In this document: in pieces, positions 45,003-56,134 of the stretch
Numbering within the stretch: position 1 is the first letter of the stretch
Layout of the letters: each line of letters begins with the position of its first letter
DNA from: Macrotrachela quadricornifera
Taxonomy: Eukaryota; Rotifera; Eurotatoria; Philodinida; Philodinidae
Direction: 5' to 3'
DNA: 64,000 nucleotides
Assembly: GCA_022393335.1 (NCBI GenBank)
Contig: JAJEKB010020704.1
Span: 368,614-432,613 of the forward strand
The notes under the pieces: generated by a model
What the model was told of the DNA's origin: nothing
The model's database searches: none
Seen by the model: only the letters and a program-made list of their open reading frames with translations
Translations under genes and position numbers: made by a program

Positions 45003-47580
45003 TATTTATTATTAAATAACACTAAAAACTGAACAGTGAGAAATAAAGAAAAACAACAATGTCTATTTTTCTAAGATTGCTATCGATAATGTGAATGCGT
45101 TCTCTTTATGTACACATCACATTTGCAACTTTTGAAAATGGAAGAAAAAAAAAGTAAGACTTATGAAAAAAATTGAGAGTATAATTTTCTTCGTCTTAAA
45201 ATAACTCATAGCATGTCTTCATAGATGTTTTCATCTTCGAAAACCCATAATTTTTGTTAGTACTATAATAATTGATATTTAACTTTGACTACACGTATAG
45301 AATGACAAAATGAAAGAGTAGATTACACTCACCCTTTTTTGTAGATGTTTAGAGTATCTCGATAGCAAATGCAGCACAATATTATGTGTGAGAATCATGT
45401 GGATGTATTCATTGTTAGAAGAAGAAAAAAGTTACTGATAACGTTTGAATTTTTTTCCTTCTTTATCTCTACCCGTATAACATGATGAATTGTTATTTAA
45501 ACTAGTCAATTGAAACTAAATTATACAAAAACACTTAGCTTTGAAACTTTTATTGCATAAATATATACATATTACAATTTATTCTTAACAAGAAAATGAT
45601 GAACATTCTCCTATTTACAAAGAACAAATCAATGAAAGTCAATGTACTATAAATACATTTTGTGATTTGTCTTGTCAAACTCATAAAAGAAAAGTTCACT
45701 ATGAAAATCAATCGATTATTGTATAGAATTATTTTCATAGAATAGTCAGAAGACTAAACAAGTATACTGAATAAAATAAAATATTTTGGATGAATTTATT
45801 CTTTCTGAATCAATATTCTTTTAAATTTTACTTTTATTAAATCAATATGTTACAAATCTTTAGAAATTCGTAATTATGGACATTTATGAAAAACGAACAT
45901 ATTATATCAATTAAACAAGTGATATTATCTTCATTTTTCAATCAATAATTTTATCATTTAGGTTTTATGAATAAAGATTAGATATTTACAAAAGATTCTC
46001 ACAAAACAAAAATATTTAAATTAAATATGAAAAGAATGTATTATTAAAAAAGTTTTGTTTTTGATAAACAATTCGATGTTAAATGTTTAATCTTACTATA
46101 TATCTTAAATTGCTTGTTTATTTGTTCAATCCAAAGAGAAAATAGCATGGGTTAGACTAATAGGAATGCCGTCTGATATTTTCTGAAACAACTTGATCAA
46201 AGGTAATTTAGCATAAGTAATTCGACCCTATTATCAGTTTTCTTATTCTTTTTCTGGAAAAATGAGTGGTATTACAGGAAATATCGAAAATAATTTCTCT
46301 ATCCAAGCCAATTAAGATGAAGTACGGGTCAGATCCATGAGAGTCCACTAGCAAAACATGTCGAGATACACCTTTACTAACGAGGGAATCGATGCAACTG
46401 ATCCATCAATATTTTAAGAGAGGGTCCATGACTAAGTGGAGCGATTTTTTAGAAGCTCATACTCTCAAAAATGTTGATCCCCTCATTTTAGTAGTGGGAT
46501 CAATAGCTCATAAGGTGAAACTACTATACCTAAAATATTATCTCGATTGATCGTATAAAGAAAAAAGTTATGAGGGCCACACTAATGACTAACCATTGCT
46601 TAAGAGAGGATTCGCGAGAAAATCAACCTTTTTAACAGATGGTAGGCATCTGTCAAAATTTTTTCTTTTCTCTCTCTCTCTATGTTAAATCGATAGAGCA
46701 TATTATGAAACTATGAAAGCCAAAATATCTCATTTTGAAAATGTTTCCTTCACAAGATCCGGACCCAACGACTTTGACCATTAAGGATCAATATGTACAA
46801 ATATGGATTTTTTAGCCGACTTTAGTTTTTTGTCGATTTTTTTTCATTATAAGTCCGACAATGTTGATGCATATACCATTCGATAGAGGACAGAAAATTC
46901 TACAAACAGTGTTATTTTGAGTGTCATTTGAAATCGCATCCGGTACGTTAGACATAAAATACTCAATAACTAAGGAATCCGGTATAGAGCGATTTTCCAA
47001 GTATTTCGGATATTTTGATATATTTTTTAAAAGATCCCATGAATTTTTTTTATTCATTATGTGGACTGATCAATTTTGCATCGAATAGTATAAAAAAAGC
47101 TGAATCAAAGTTGTCAAAACACATCGAAACAAATCTCCTAATGTAATAAAGGTTTGGTATAGGAAAAGTGGTATGTTTTCAAAATCACTGCAGTTTTTGC
47201 CTGAAATTCTCTCGTTTACGAAAAATAGATAAGAGATTCATGTTCAGTGATAAAAACTGAATTAGATTTCGTATTACAACAGAGATTCTAGGTCAAATTT
47301 AGATGTGTAGACCATGAATATGTAGCATATCTCAGTTAAATACATAACACAATTTTTGAAAGGTATTCGATAGATTTTGGTAATAAAAATAACAAAATTA
47401 TTTAAAAAACTGAAATCGACGTAATTAAGGGTGACACTTTTAACTTTAATCAAAGTCCAAATTTTACAGTCGCTAAAGACTACTTTAGGCTTTCAAGCTT
47501 TATAGTATCTAAGCTTCTATCGGAACTTGCTTATCACTGTGTCCACCTTTGTACTAAACACCCCCCCCCCCGGTTTAAAA
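45003..47580. other. Intergenic, no gene recognised
   Basis: About 2.6 kb with no supported exon. The part from 46140 to 47100 is less AT-biased and looks like a decayed mobile element, but no terminus or coding motif could be identified. The short frames at 45550 and 46812 carry no domain signal. Confidence 0.4.
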
Positions 47581-48785
47581 GGCCCGGGGCCTTCTATAAT
47601 GGCAGAGCAAAAAAAATTTTTAGGGGGGCCTTCTATTAGAGATTGATGATATATATTGTCAAAAAAATGTCTAGTTTTTTAATAGATAGTCTTTTTCGTA
47701 GAAATGACGAAATTTTATCATTCACATAAGAAATTTTTTGAAGACTGATCAATTATAAAAACTTGATATTCAGTTGTTGCTCACGATTCCTTCAGATTTA
47801 ATTATCTGATATGTTCATAATTAAACAGATAAAATTATTTTTTACTGAGCTGTCCAAGTCGTAGGAATTTCAACAAAAACAGAACCAAAATACAGATCTT
47901 CTGTAAGGCGGATAGAATAGTTACCCTATTCATAGGAACGAATACACACTACTTGATAACTTTGAAGATACAAAAAAACTTCTTGCGCACAAAATTATGT
48001 GAGTGTTCTTCATGCTTGCCTGTACGTGTGAGATTATAAATCTATCTCTGGGTGTAAGTTCGACAATGTTGCGACTCGTCATGATCTTTTGACATTGGTA
48101 AAATTGTTTCAACAGGATAAGCCAACTTATCTCATTAGAATTAAGTCGACTTGACTTATTCTAATGAAACAAATTGAGTTATCTTTTTTGAAAGAAGTCT
48201 ACCAATCAGATTCGTCGGCAATGTAGGCATGTAGGCACTTCGTCGATAAATCAGTATTACTCATGATTGACTAACTGTAGACATCAGATTCACATCAGTC
48301 TTGCACGTTTTTGAATCCTCAAATGACAATTAAGAAGAAATAAAACGAAGTTTACCCATAAAACTGGATATTGAATCACCCTGTCATTGAAGAAAATCAC
48401 ATGATTGAAATGTGATGAGATACTTCTCCTTTTATACATGAAGTTCATGACACAATATTTTATGAACTTTTAAGTAACGATATATAGATCTGAAAAGATT
48501 AGTTAGAATTCTTTTTCCTTTGAAAATTTTGAAAGCAGTAGAATTGTTAGCACAATTATGGGTATTGCAAAATTGATATGTGCATAATAAAAGCCGCAAA
48601 TTAGTGCACGATACAGGCAATAGCACAAGAAATCAACTACTAGAACTTCAAAATAATTGGCAAAAAAGGAAAGTTGAATTATAGCCTTAATATAAGGCCC
48701 GAACCTTATATTAAGGCGATCATTCAAAAATTTTTGAGGGGTCTTCTAATTAGGGGGGCTTTCTATTGCGGAGAGGGTTTTAGCC
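47568..48785. repeat. Element-like region bounded by GGGGGCCTTCTATT direct repeats
   Basis: AAAAATTTTTAGGGGGGCC followed by TTCTATTA at 47614-47640 is matched in direct orientation by AAAAATTTTTGAGGGG followed by TCTTCTAATTAGGGGGG and CTTTCTATTG at 48727-48769. A C11 run sits just outside the left copy. A perfect hairpin with 13 bp arms (CCTTAATATAAGG, 48685-48697 and 48704-48716) lies near the right copy and accounts for the similar short frames on both strands. The interior is non-coding. Confidence 0.5.
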
Positions 48786-48974
48786 AAAAAACTGGCCAAC
48801 CCGATGGCAACAAATTGGAACTCGCTTATTCCATGGATAATCGTGAGAGATTCTATGAGGATTTTGTAGAGCACTCTTGATAACCTCAGATTGACCCGAG
48901 CAACCCTATGGTCCGTCCTTCTTTTCATGAAGAAAAGCGCTTCGAAATCAGATTGGTCGAAAGTTTCATATTAA

Positions 48975-49035
48975 GAACACCCTTATAGTATAGCACTTGA
49001 GAGCCTATGGGTACTCCCATTCTATAGGACTTGGA
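48975..49035. repeat. Dispersed copy of the 9.5 kb minisatellite module
   Basis: CTTATAGTATAGCACTTGAG, then CCTATGGGTACTCC, then TATAGGACTTGGAAACC matches the ~40 bp unit of the array at 9541-9975, in the same orientation. Confidence 0.6.
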
Positions 49036-49126
49036 AACCTAAAGTGACTCACTTTAACTTTGAAAAATCAAAGCTAAAGTGATACCTCTACTCATACCCA
49101 CGCTCCAGTTACAGCCGCGTGTTGAT

Positions 49127-49180
49127 GCAAACGATCACTATATTTTGCCGTGTACGACACGGCAAGATACGACCGTTTGC
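49127..49180. repeat. Cruciform-capable inverted repeat
   Basis: The core TTGCCGTGT-ACG-ACACGGCAA (49145-49165) is a perfect 9 bp stem with a 3 nt loop. It is nested in an outer pair GCAAACG and CGTTTGC (49127-49133 and 49174-49180). No following T-run suggests a terminator. Confidence 0.6.
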
Positions 49181-49389
49181 GGCCTCCGTAATCATTAGTC
49201 TGGGCTTATCTGATGGCCCTGAAGCAAGATCGAAACGATCGTCATAAGTGGCCTGAAATTATCTTGTAAACACATTTTTGCTCTATTCTCCTGAGCAACA
49301 TAAAAAGAAAGGATTCACAATCGTCATATCGTGCAATAGGAGGAAGTCAATAAAGTTAATCTTTAAATAAGTTGTAGATAGTTCTACGA

Positions 49390-50469
49390 TTAAGTAATGC
49401 TGAAAACTAACTTTTTTGTTACTGTTTTCGGTTTTTGTAAGCAATAGTAACATCGTAATAATCTTCCAATCTTTGTCTTTAAAAAGTGTTCCCAATATAT
49501 TTTTGATGGATAAATATAGATCAAGAATGGAAAGATCTGTGGTATATGTACCAGAAAATTAAGTATAATATTCAGACGTATTTTAAACAAAGTATCTGAA
49601 CATGTTATTAACAGATGAAATATGATCACATGTGGTAGTATACAAATAATAATTAGTATTGGTGGTATAAAAAAATCCTTGTGATTACGTATTTGTTGTT
49701 TCCATATTGACCACCATTGACTCGTTGTTGTTTGAGTATCATTTTTAAAATTCATCTTATGTTTTATAATTCGATATAACACACCGAGAGCACAAAGAAA
49801 GTGAACTAAGCAGGGACTAAGTAAATGTACCATTTCAGTGACATTGTCAAGTATTTTAATCGATGGTGAGGGAGTAAATTCACATAGTTTTAAATGGTTG
49901 AGAAATGGATGTGTATTCATATGACGATAGAATATTCGATAGATATGAGATGAGTTCACAATGATAAATAGAAGTATGAAAACAATAAATGAATGTTGTC
50001 GAGAACCGAACATTTGTAGCACAGTGAATTCAATTAATATTCGTTCAATAGCTACACAAGCACTTAACCATAGACTTGCAGATGCCATTGAAATAATGAA
50101 AACAGGTAAAAATTTACACGAAAAAAAATCATAAGAAGTTAATGATGTTTTATGATCAAAGTATAGAATATTAATTAAATCAATTTCAATACAAATTACA
50201 GTAATCAGACTCAGAATAGAGTATAAAATTAAATAAATACCAATCGATGTTATACGAATTTTTTTCGATAGTAGAAAAGTATATAAACATAATAAATTAT
50301 TGATAAATGCCAATAAAACAAAAGAAGTAATTGTAATTCCATATGCATACTTCGTTTCTTTAATGAAGTTCTCTGTCCTATACATATCTGTTAACATAAG
50401 TGCTTTGATAGATGTTAATAAGTTTGATTTGTTTTTACATAATTCTTCAATACTATGATTTAATATCAT
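49390..50469 (-). CDS. 7TM receptor, bdelloid-type
   Basis: A 359-residue intronless frame with seven hydrophobic helices at about residues 42-66, 75-98, 118-146, 158-176, 210-232, 266-292 and 300-325. TM3 starts from a Cys (FSCKFLPVF) and ends CVAIERILI, an ER in place of the DRY motif. TM6 holds CILPHV, and TM7 ends PSKIYWEHF. A ~42-residue N-terminus precedes TM1. It fits the rhodopsin-like superfamily in overall pattern but not any named ligand class. Related bdelloid receptors can carry EGF-type extracellular domains on upstream exons; none was found here. It is a separate subfamily from the receptor at 3355. Confidence 0.75.
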   Translation of the reverse strand: MILNHSIEELCKNKSNLLTSIKALMLTDMYRTENFIKETKYAYGITITSFVLLAFINNLLCLYTFLLSKKIRITSIGIYLILYSILSLITVICIEIDLINILYFDHKTSLTSYDFFSCKFLPVFIISMASASLWLSACVAIERILIEFTVLQMFGSRQHSFIVFILLFIIVNSSHIYRIFYRHMNTHPFLNHLKLCEFTPSPSIKILDNVTEMVHLLSPCLVHFLCALGVLYRIIKHKMNFKNDTQTTTSQWWSIWKQQIRNHKDFFIPPILIIICILPHVIIFHLLITCSDTLFKIRLNIILNFLVHIPQIFPFLIYIYPSKIYWEHFLKTKIGRLLRCYYCLQKPKTVTKKLVFSIT

Positions 50470-51318
50470 TCTTATAATTTTATGTAGGTAATATTCAAGA
50501 GATTAATAACTAAGAATATGCCTACTCAAAAACGTGTCTGATATTATATGAGTAAAAGAAAGAGGAAGCAAAATATTGCACAAGTATTAATGGAGCCGTT
50601 CGTGATTTACGGTGATGATGAGTGAGTCATATAATTTACGCACTTGAATTGTAATTTGATCATTCTACTACTTCCCAATGCATACAAGCACTCAGACTTA
50701 GTAGACAAAAAAGCAAAAGATGAAATTCACATCTTTTTCTTATCGTTTTAGATGGATTTATATGATGACTTTGTGCGAATTAAAATTTATAAGTATGATA
50801 AATTTTATCTTTTATCTTTTTGCGTTTGCTAAATTTGCCGCAATGAAATGCCAGCACGATTTTATCTCTATCCACTGTGATATATATATATACTGTGTGA
50901 CGTTTCTTTCTCTCTTACTTTACTCTTTATATTTTTCTTTAACAGAAGCGTCCAGGAGGAGTGATTCAGTTACCTGTATATTGAACTTTGTACTTTGACT
51001 CTTGTGTGTATATACGGATTTTTTTTTCTTATCAACTTCTTGTGGAAACAATAAACTTATTCAATGTGAAAAAAAAGTGCCGGCGCGATTTTCTCCTGTT
51101 TTTTTTTCGAAATAATATTATATAACTGAAGTTTTATTCATATTAGAAAACAGCTGTACTTTTTAGGCTTACAAACCAGAGACATCAGAGTGTCTTAAAT
51201 CCAGGTGAGATTCATACTACTTTTTTCTTCTCATCCGTCGAACTTCGACACCCAAACTTTTATTAAAGTTGGCGCATCAAAAAAAAGCTCTTTTATCAAG
51301 TTCAATAAGTCAAAAGAA
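50470..51318. other. Intergenic, nothing recognised
   Basis: AT-rich, with several T and A homopolymers. The frame at 50720-50998 is hydrophobic but has no family signal. Confidence 0.4.
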
Positions 51319-51858
51319 TCAATAGAGAAAAAAATGAAGATGATTAAATAGTACCAAAGAAGCGTTTCCTCTGTTCGTTTCGTGATACAGATGAAACAAT
51401 GGTTTTCCAATAGGCTGTTCGTTCATAATATCAATAATTGTCGAAATTTTTGTTATTTTCACAACTCTCATCTGTTTATCATGATTCGCTGTTTGACAGA
51501 AATCTGCAAACATAGCACATTCATGTTTTAACCGTTCACGATCAATATCATCGGTAATGTAATCTTCTATTGCAACAAAAGAATCATCGTTGATGGTGGC
51601 ATAAGAACCATTCGCGGCCGCCAACAAAAAGTCTTCAACTTGGCACAATACACGAAAGATCATCTGTTTGAATCGGTTATCCAGTGCGCTGAGTATATTG
51701 TCGATCACATGTTGATATTGTTCCTTATAAAATTCGTCACAAGTCTGATAGTTTTCTGATGTTGAAGTGCCTTCTACGACGAATCGAGCAGGTTGTCGAC
51801 GAACACGTGGTAGCTTTGACTCATCAGTATAATGTTTTGATTCATTCAATAATTTCAC
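51319..51858 (-). pseudogene. hAT-transposase/ZMYM1-like fragment
   Basis: A 179-residue frame whose first 70 residues (RRQPARFVVEG, then YKEQYQHVIDNILSALDNRF, then VLCQVEDFLL) match the segment following the catalytic region in hAT-derived proteins such as ZMYM1 and THAP12 (there of the form RxxPxR, then YFRxxYFExxDxxIxxLxxRF). The N-terminal DNA-binding zinc finger, the RNase-H-like core and the C-terminal dimerisation block are all missing. I take it as a transposase relic rather than a gene, though the open frame is intact. Confidence 0.6.
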
Positions 51859-51877
51859 ATAGATCTAAGGCAAACAC

Positions 51878-52012
51878 AGGGAATCGGATCCTGTCGGACG
51901 GGTACGAAATCTGATCATTTGCTGCAGTTCACATTAATAATCTCACTCCGGATTCACCAAAAACCGACTAAAATTCCAAAACCCTAAAACGCCAGGATCC
52001 GATCCCATACAC
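51878..52012. repeat. Short inverted repeat with GATCCGAT arms
   Basis: GGGAATCGGATCCTG near 51881 pairs with CAGGATCCGATCCC near 51995. TCGGA/TCCGA motifs of the same sort are dense again at 55080-55690. Confidence 0.5.
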
Positions 52013-53647
52013 TACTATCCGATAACATGAAATTCTCGAAATTCAACAAAAAAAAACACAGTCGCGCCTCAATTCTACGATCAAAAAAATAACCTTCGTA
52101 TCATTAGAATCTCTCAAATCATTTTCCGCTATCTTTTCCGCAAATGAATCTCCTCAATCAACGAGACCCAAAAAATATTCCAACAACCACACACATAGCC
52201 TCTTAAAATATTACCTGAAAAAACTCTTTCTACTCTCGTAACATTCTAGGAGCCGTGTGGCATAAAAGCAAGCTCCAGTGCGCATCTCATGCTCACTTTG
52301 ACAATCATTACTATTTACAAGCATCACGCTCAAAAATCTCTCAGCGAGACATTTAGATGCGATCTCAAAGATTATTCTGACTTATCCCATATGAACGAAG
52401 AAGTGAAAAGCATAACTGAGCTAAAGTGAGGATGTCATGCTCTTTTTCCTAATAATGGATAATCCCAATACAATAGGGCGAAAATTTATGCTGGTACATT
52501 CTCGAATTTCGTTTTTGTATGCAGTAGATATTTAGTAGAGCTATCAGCTGATAAAAATTGGACTACGACTACCGATGGCCATGAGAAATAATATCCCGAT
52601 TGTTGACGTTGATCTCACAAGTCCTATCAGATGCTATCGAGCAGTATTGAGGCTGAAATGAGTGCTCGTTCTCGGACTTTACATATGGAGATGCTAATAT
52701 GAACATTGAATTTATGATATCTGGATTGAGATAAACGTATTATCACTGTAATGAAAATCTCTTTGTAACACTATTAGGTGCTCATGAGGTTGTATTTTTA
52801 ATTTGATGGATCAAGTTACTATACGAATCGCTGCTAGAATAATTTTTCTAGTCTGAATACTGTTTGTGAGGAAAACCATTATATTGACCATTTTTCTAAT
52901 ACATTGATCTATAGGAAATCTTATTGTACGATTTGATATAGCTCATCCAGTAGTACTTGAAATATCGCTAGCACAATTGGAACATAATCCTATGCGAATC
53001 TCTACAAGATATACTCTAATCAGTTACTAGCTTAAAGCACGTGTCTTTTTAAATTAGGCATATTCACAATAGAGGAGCAGAAAACTGTCTTCACGAAACG
53101 TATTGCGATGTGACTACAATATGATCTCCCATATTCTGTTTGGCTCCCCAATTTCTTAAAATAATACAAAACACAACGAACTATAGTAAAGGCCAGAAGC
53201 TTTCATTTCCACCCATTGACATTCAAAACGAATGGTATAAAAACTACCTTCAGAAAAGATAATCACCTGTATTTCATGTGACTTAGAACCTGATATTAAC
53301 TTGAAATACTTTCACTAAGAACGAAAACCAATATTGAGCCAAACTAAGCATTATCTGCTTAGTTGCCGAAAACTCGCTGTAGAGACCGCTTTTTTTAATT
53401 TTATCTGTGCAAAAGATAATATAAATACGACTTTGATACAATCTAAATGATTATTTGGACTTGGAAAACTTTCGTTGAAAACGTAACAGAAAAGAGATCA
53501 CAAGTGAGCATTAAATGCTCACTTTGAGAATAATCTCATTTTCTAATATTTTTTATCGATATTTTCTTTGAAAAAGGTGCATAGATATCATTTGGATACC
53601 ATGCGAATGATTATTTGAACTTCGAAAACTTTCATTAGAAACATTAA
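52013..53647. repeat. Degenerate ~175-200 bp tandem repeats, A/C-rich left part
   Basis: From about 52300 a unit recurs. It contains GAGCATTA..TGCTCA, a CTTTGAAAAAGGT stretch, GATATgATTTG, and then GATTATTTGGACTTGGAAAACTTTCGTT. It is clearest at 53330-53640 and continues after the piggyBac-type element at 54243-54560. The first 300 bp (51950-52250) are strongly A/C-biased on the plus strand. No gene is present. Confidence 0.55.
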
Positions 53648-54238
53648 CCCTTTCACCACGATTCGATTTCCATAGAAAGTAACATCTCTAAATTCGTTTT
53701 AATACAAAACAAAATATACCACAAGATGCAGCATGAAACGCTGCACAATCTACATCGTAAAGCTTATTTCGATTGTATACCTTTTGTATGCAAAAAAAAG
53801 CAAAACTGTGTCGCACCAATTGTTGAGGTTACAAAAATTGATCGCACAGAATTTTTCTTTTTTTGAAAAGAAAAGGTATACAATCGTAATAAGCTTTACG
53901 ATGTAGGTTGTAGAGCGCTTCACGCTGCATCTTGTAGTATATTTTATTTTTCCTTACGAAACCATATTCCATGATAAAAAGATCAAATAGGAAACATGAA
54001 ATTTCACATTCGTGTGGAAAAAAATGATGTTTTCCTAACGTAGAAAACAAGTCAGACAGAGTTTTATATTCTTTCAAAACAAAAGTTAGACAATTAAAAT
54101 AAGCTTTACTATGAGGATTATAGAGCTTTTCACGCTGCGTCTCATGGTTTACCAGGCTTTCTTAATAAAACGTATTTCGAGATTAGAATATGAAATGCAA
54201 AGTGGGACCCACCGGTGGGTCCCATCGTGGTGAAAGGG
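53648..54238. mobile_element. piggyBac-type MITE, 591 bp
   Basis: The terminal inverted repeats are CCCTTTCACCACGAT and its exact complement at the right end, flanked by TTAA on both sides (53644-53647 and 54239-54242). CCCTTT ends with TTAA duplication are diagnostic of piggyBac elements. Inside are a 22 bp perfect palindrome centred on ACCGGT (54203-54224) and an inverted pair of ~75 bp (about 53720-53790 and 53870-53945). There is no transposase. It interrupts one unit of the surrounding tandem repeat. Confidence 0.9.
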
Positions 54239-54242
54239 TTAA

Positions 54243-56134
54243 AGAAAAGTGAGCAAAACTGAGCATTATCTTCTCATCTTCCCAATAACTGGTTTGAAAA
54301 ATATTTTTTGATACTACTATGTTGGAAAATGATTTCGAGATATGATTTATATGTGATCTGAATAATTATTTCGACTTGGAAAATTTTCGTTAAATTGGTA
54401 AGAAGAAATTGAGTAAAAAAGAGCATTTTCTGCTCATTGGGCGAATAAGGTCTGTTAAGAATGGATTTTGACAATATTATCTTTGAAAAAGATTTTTAGA
54501 TATTAGTTAAGTTTTTTCTGAATTATCATCGTGAGTTAGAAAATTGTTGTTAAAAGATGAAAAGTAAACTGGTTGCGAGATGCGTAGTGGGGCTCAGTTG
54601 GAGTTCTCCACAGGAATTAGTGGATTGCAGAGTTTAGTTGTTGTGAAAATAATGTTATCAGATTAATTTGGCGATGTGGTATTAGGAATTGTTTTTGAGA
54701 GCGGTTTTTAGGAAAGGTTAGAATTGCTTACTTTGCGTTGAGTTTTGTGCAGACATTGTTTGCTTTTTGATGATGCTGATGGTGGAGGTGAATGTGGAAA
54801 GGAGTTGGTTGGCTTATTTTTGAGAAATCTTTCGCTGCATCTTGTGTTAACTAACTTTGGCTCTGCGGACAATGATGAAGCTTTTGATTTGAATACTTTT
54901 TTTTTCTTATAGTGCTTGCTAAATGTTAATGAATTTGCATAGAGATATATTGTTTGTGGTTAGTAGATTTGGTGGTTTTTGGGTGGTGTGCGGTGTATTG
55001 TGGAGTTTTGTGTATGGTAAATTGCCTATTCGCGTATTTTGTATGAGATTGAATGTGTGAAGCTGGCGATTGCCCGTCGATATTGGTAGGATTATGTCGG
55101 AAGTGATGTTGATTTTAACGAATGTCGTCGGAAAGTTGAAGGTTACGGTCGGGTGCGACTGTCGGAATTCATAGGGCAGTCTCTGTTAGTTTTTCAAAAA
55201 GGATTGTATCGGAATAAAACTCGTCCAATGCGATTCTGTTGGTGATGGTGCGTTCTGGTTTTAGTCGGTTGCTTTCCGATTGCTGGATTTTATCGGATTT
55301 TGATAAAATTTCTTCCGGCATTATCCGATAATTTATGGTTTGGCATATATCCATGAGAACCGACTCTATCGATTTTTGGTTGAAAAGACTTGCAATTTTT
55401 TGATATCTCATTTTTAGCTGATGTAATATCTTCCGATTTGGAAGCGGCAGGATGTGATAGACATTATTCGGATCCGACGGCATCAGATTATTCCTTAATC
55501 ACATGAGATGGGTAGGCGTATCGTTTCCGACGTCATCTATGTTGATTTCCGCTGAAAGGAATCTGACATAAGCCAAGTCGGATCCGATTGGTTTTTAACG
55601 AATAGAGTCGGTTTCCTGTAAAGTCCGGTAGTATTTCCGACGGTTTCCTATAAGAACCTCGGGTCTGATTGAATCTCCTGGATTCCCGATTTAAGAATTT
55701 GTTTCATTGTATATATGCAGATTATTCTAACTAACTGATGATACTCCAACATGACTCCAAACATGTTTTGGTAGCTCTACTCATTTAAACTAACAACACC
55801 CATTTTATTAAGTTATTCATGATTTTAATTGATATACTTCTGATTTTCTCAGTTTATTTTTGAGAGCTTTTCAATTCTTTAATCAACACTAAAAGGCTTC
55901 CCTTCAAAATTCTGAGAATTTATTTATCTTGCGTGGTTCTTTCATTTCGAACTCGTCTGACGGACGATCCTTAAGCACGATCCGAAACGAACAAACTGAG
56001 AGGCTTGCAATAATTCTAATAAAATTCATCTACAAGATATTTTATTATACATAACATAATTAATCTTATAGCAACACCATAAAAAATACTTATCGAAAAA
56101 ATATTAACTTCAATTAATCCTATAAATTCTTGAA
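54243..56134. other. Tandem repeat tail, G/T-rich block and TCGGA-rich block
   Basis: 54243-54560 holds further copies of the ~175 bp repeat. 54560-55160 is strongly G/T-biased on the plus strand. 55080-55690 is dense in TCGGA/TCCGA motifs, on which the 104-residue minus-strand frame at 55169-55483 is probably an artefact. 55700-56134 is AT-rich and likely holds the 3' UTR of the next gene. Confidence 0.45.

Noticed and set aside
48503..48880. Two similar short proteins on opposite strands (LNIR.PYIKAIIQ)
   Set aside because: Both read through the perfect hairpin at 48685-48716, so the likeness is a palindrome effect.
55169..55483. 104-residue minus-strand frame
   Set aside because: It falls in the TCGGA-rich repeat block; the composition explains the open frame and no family is recognisable.
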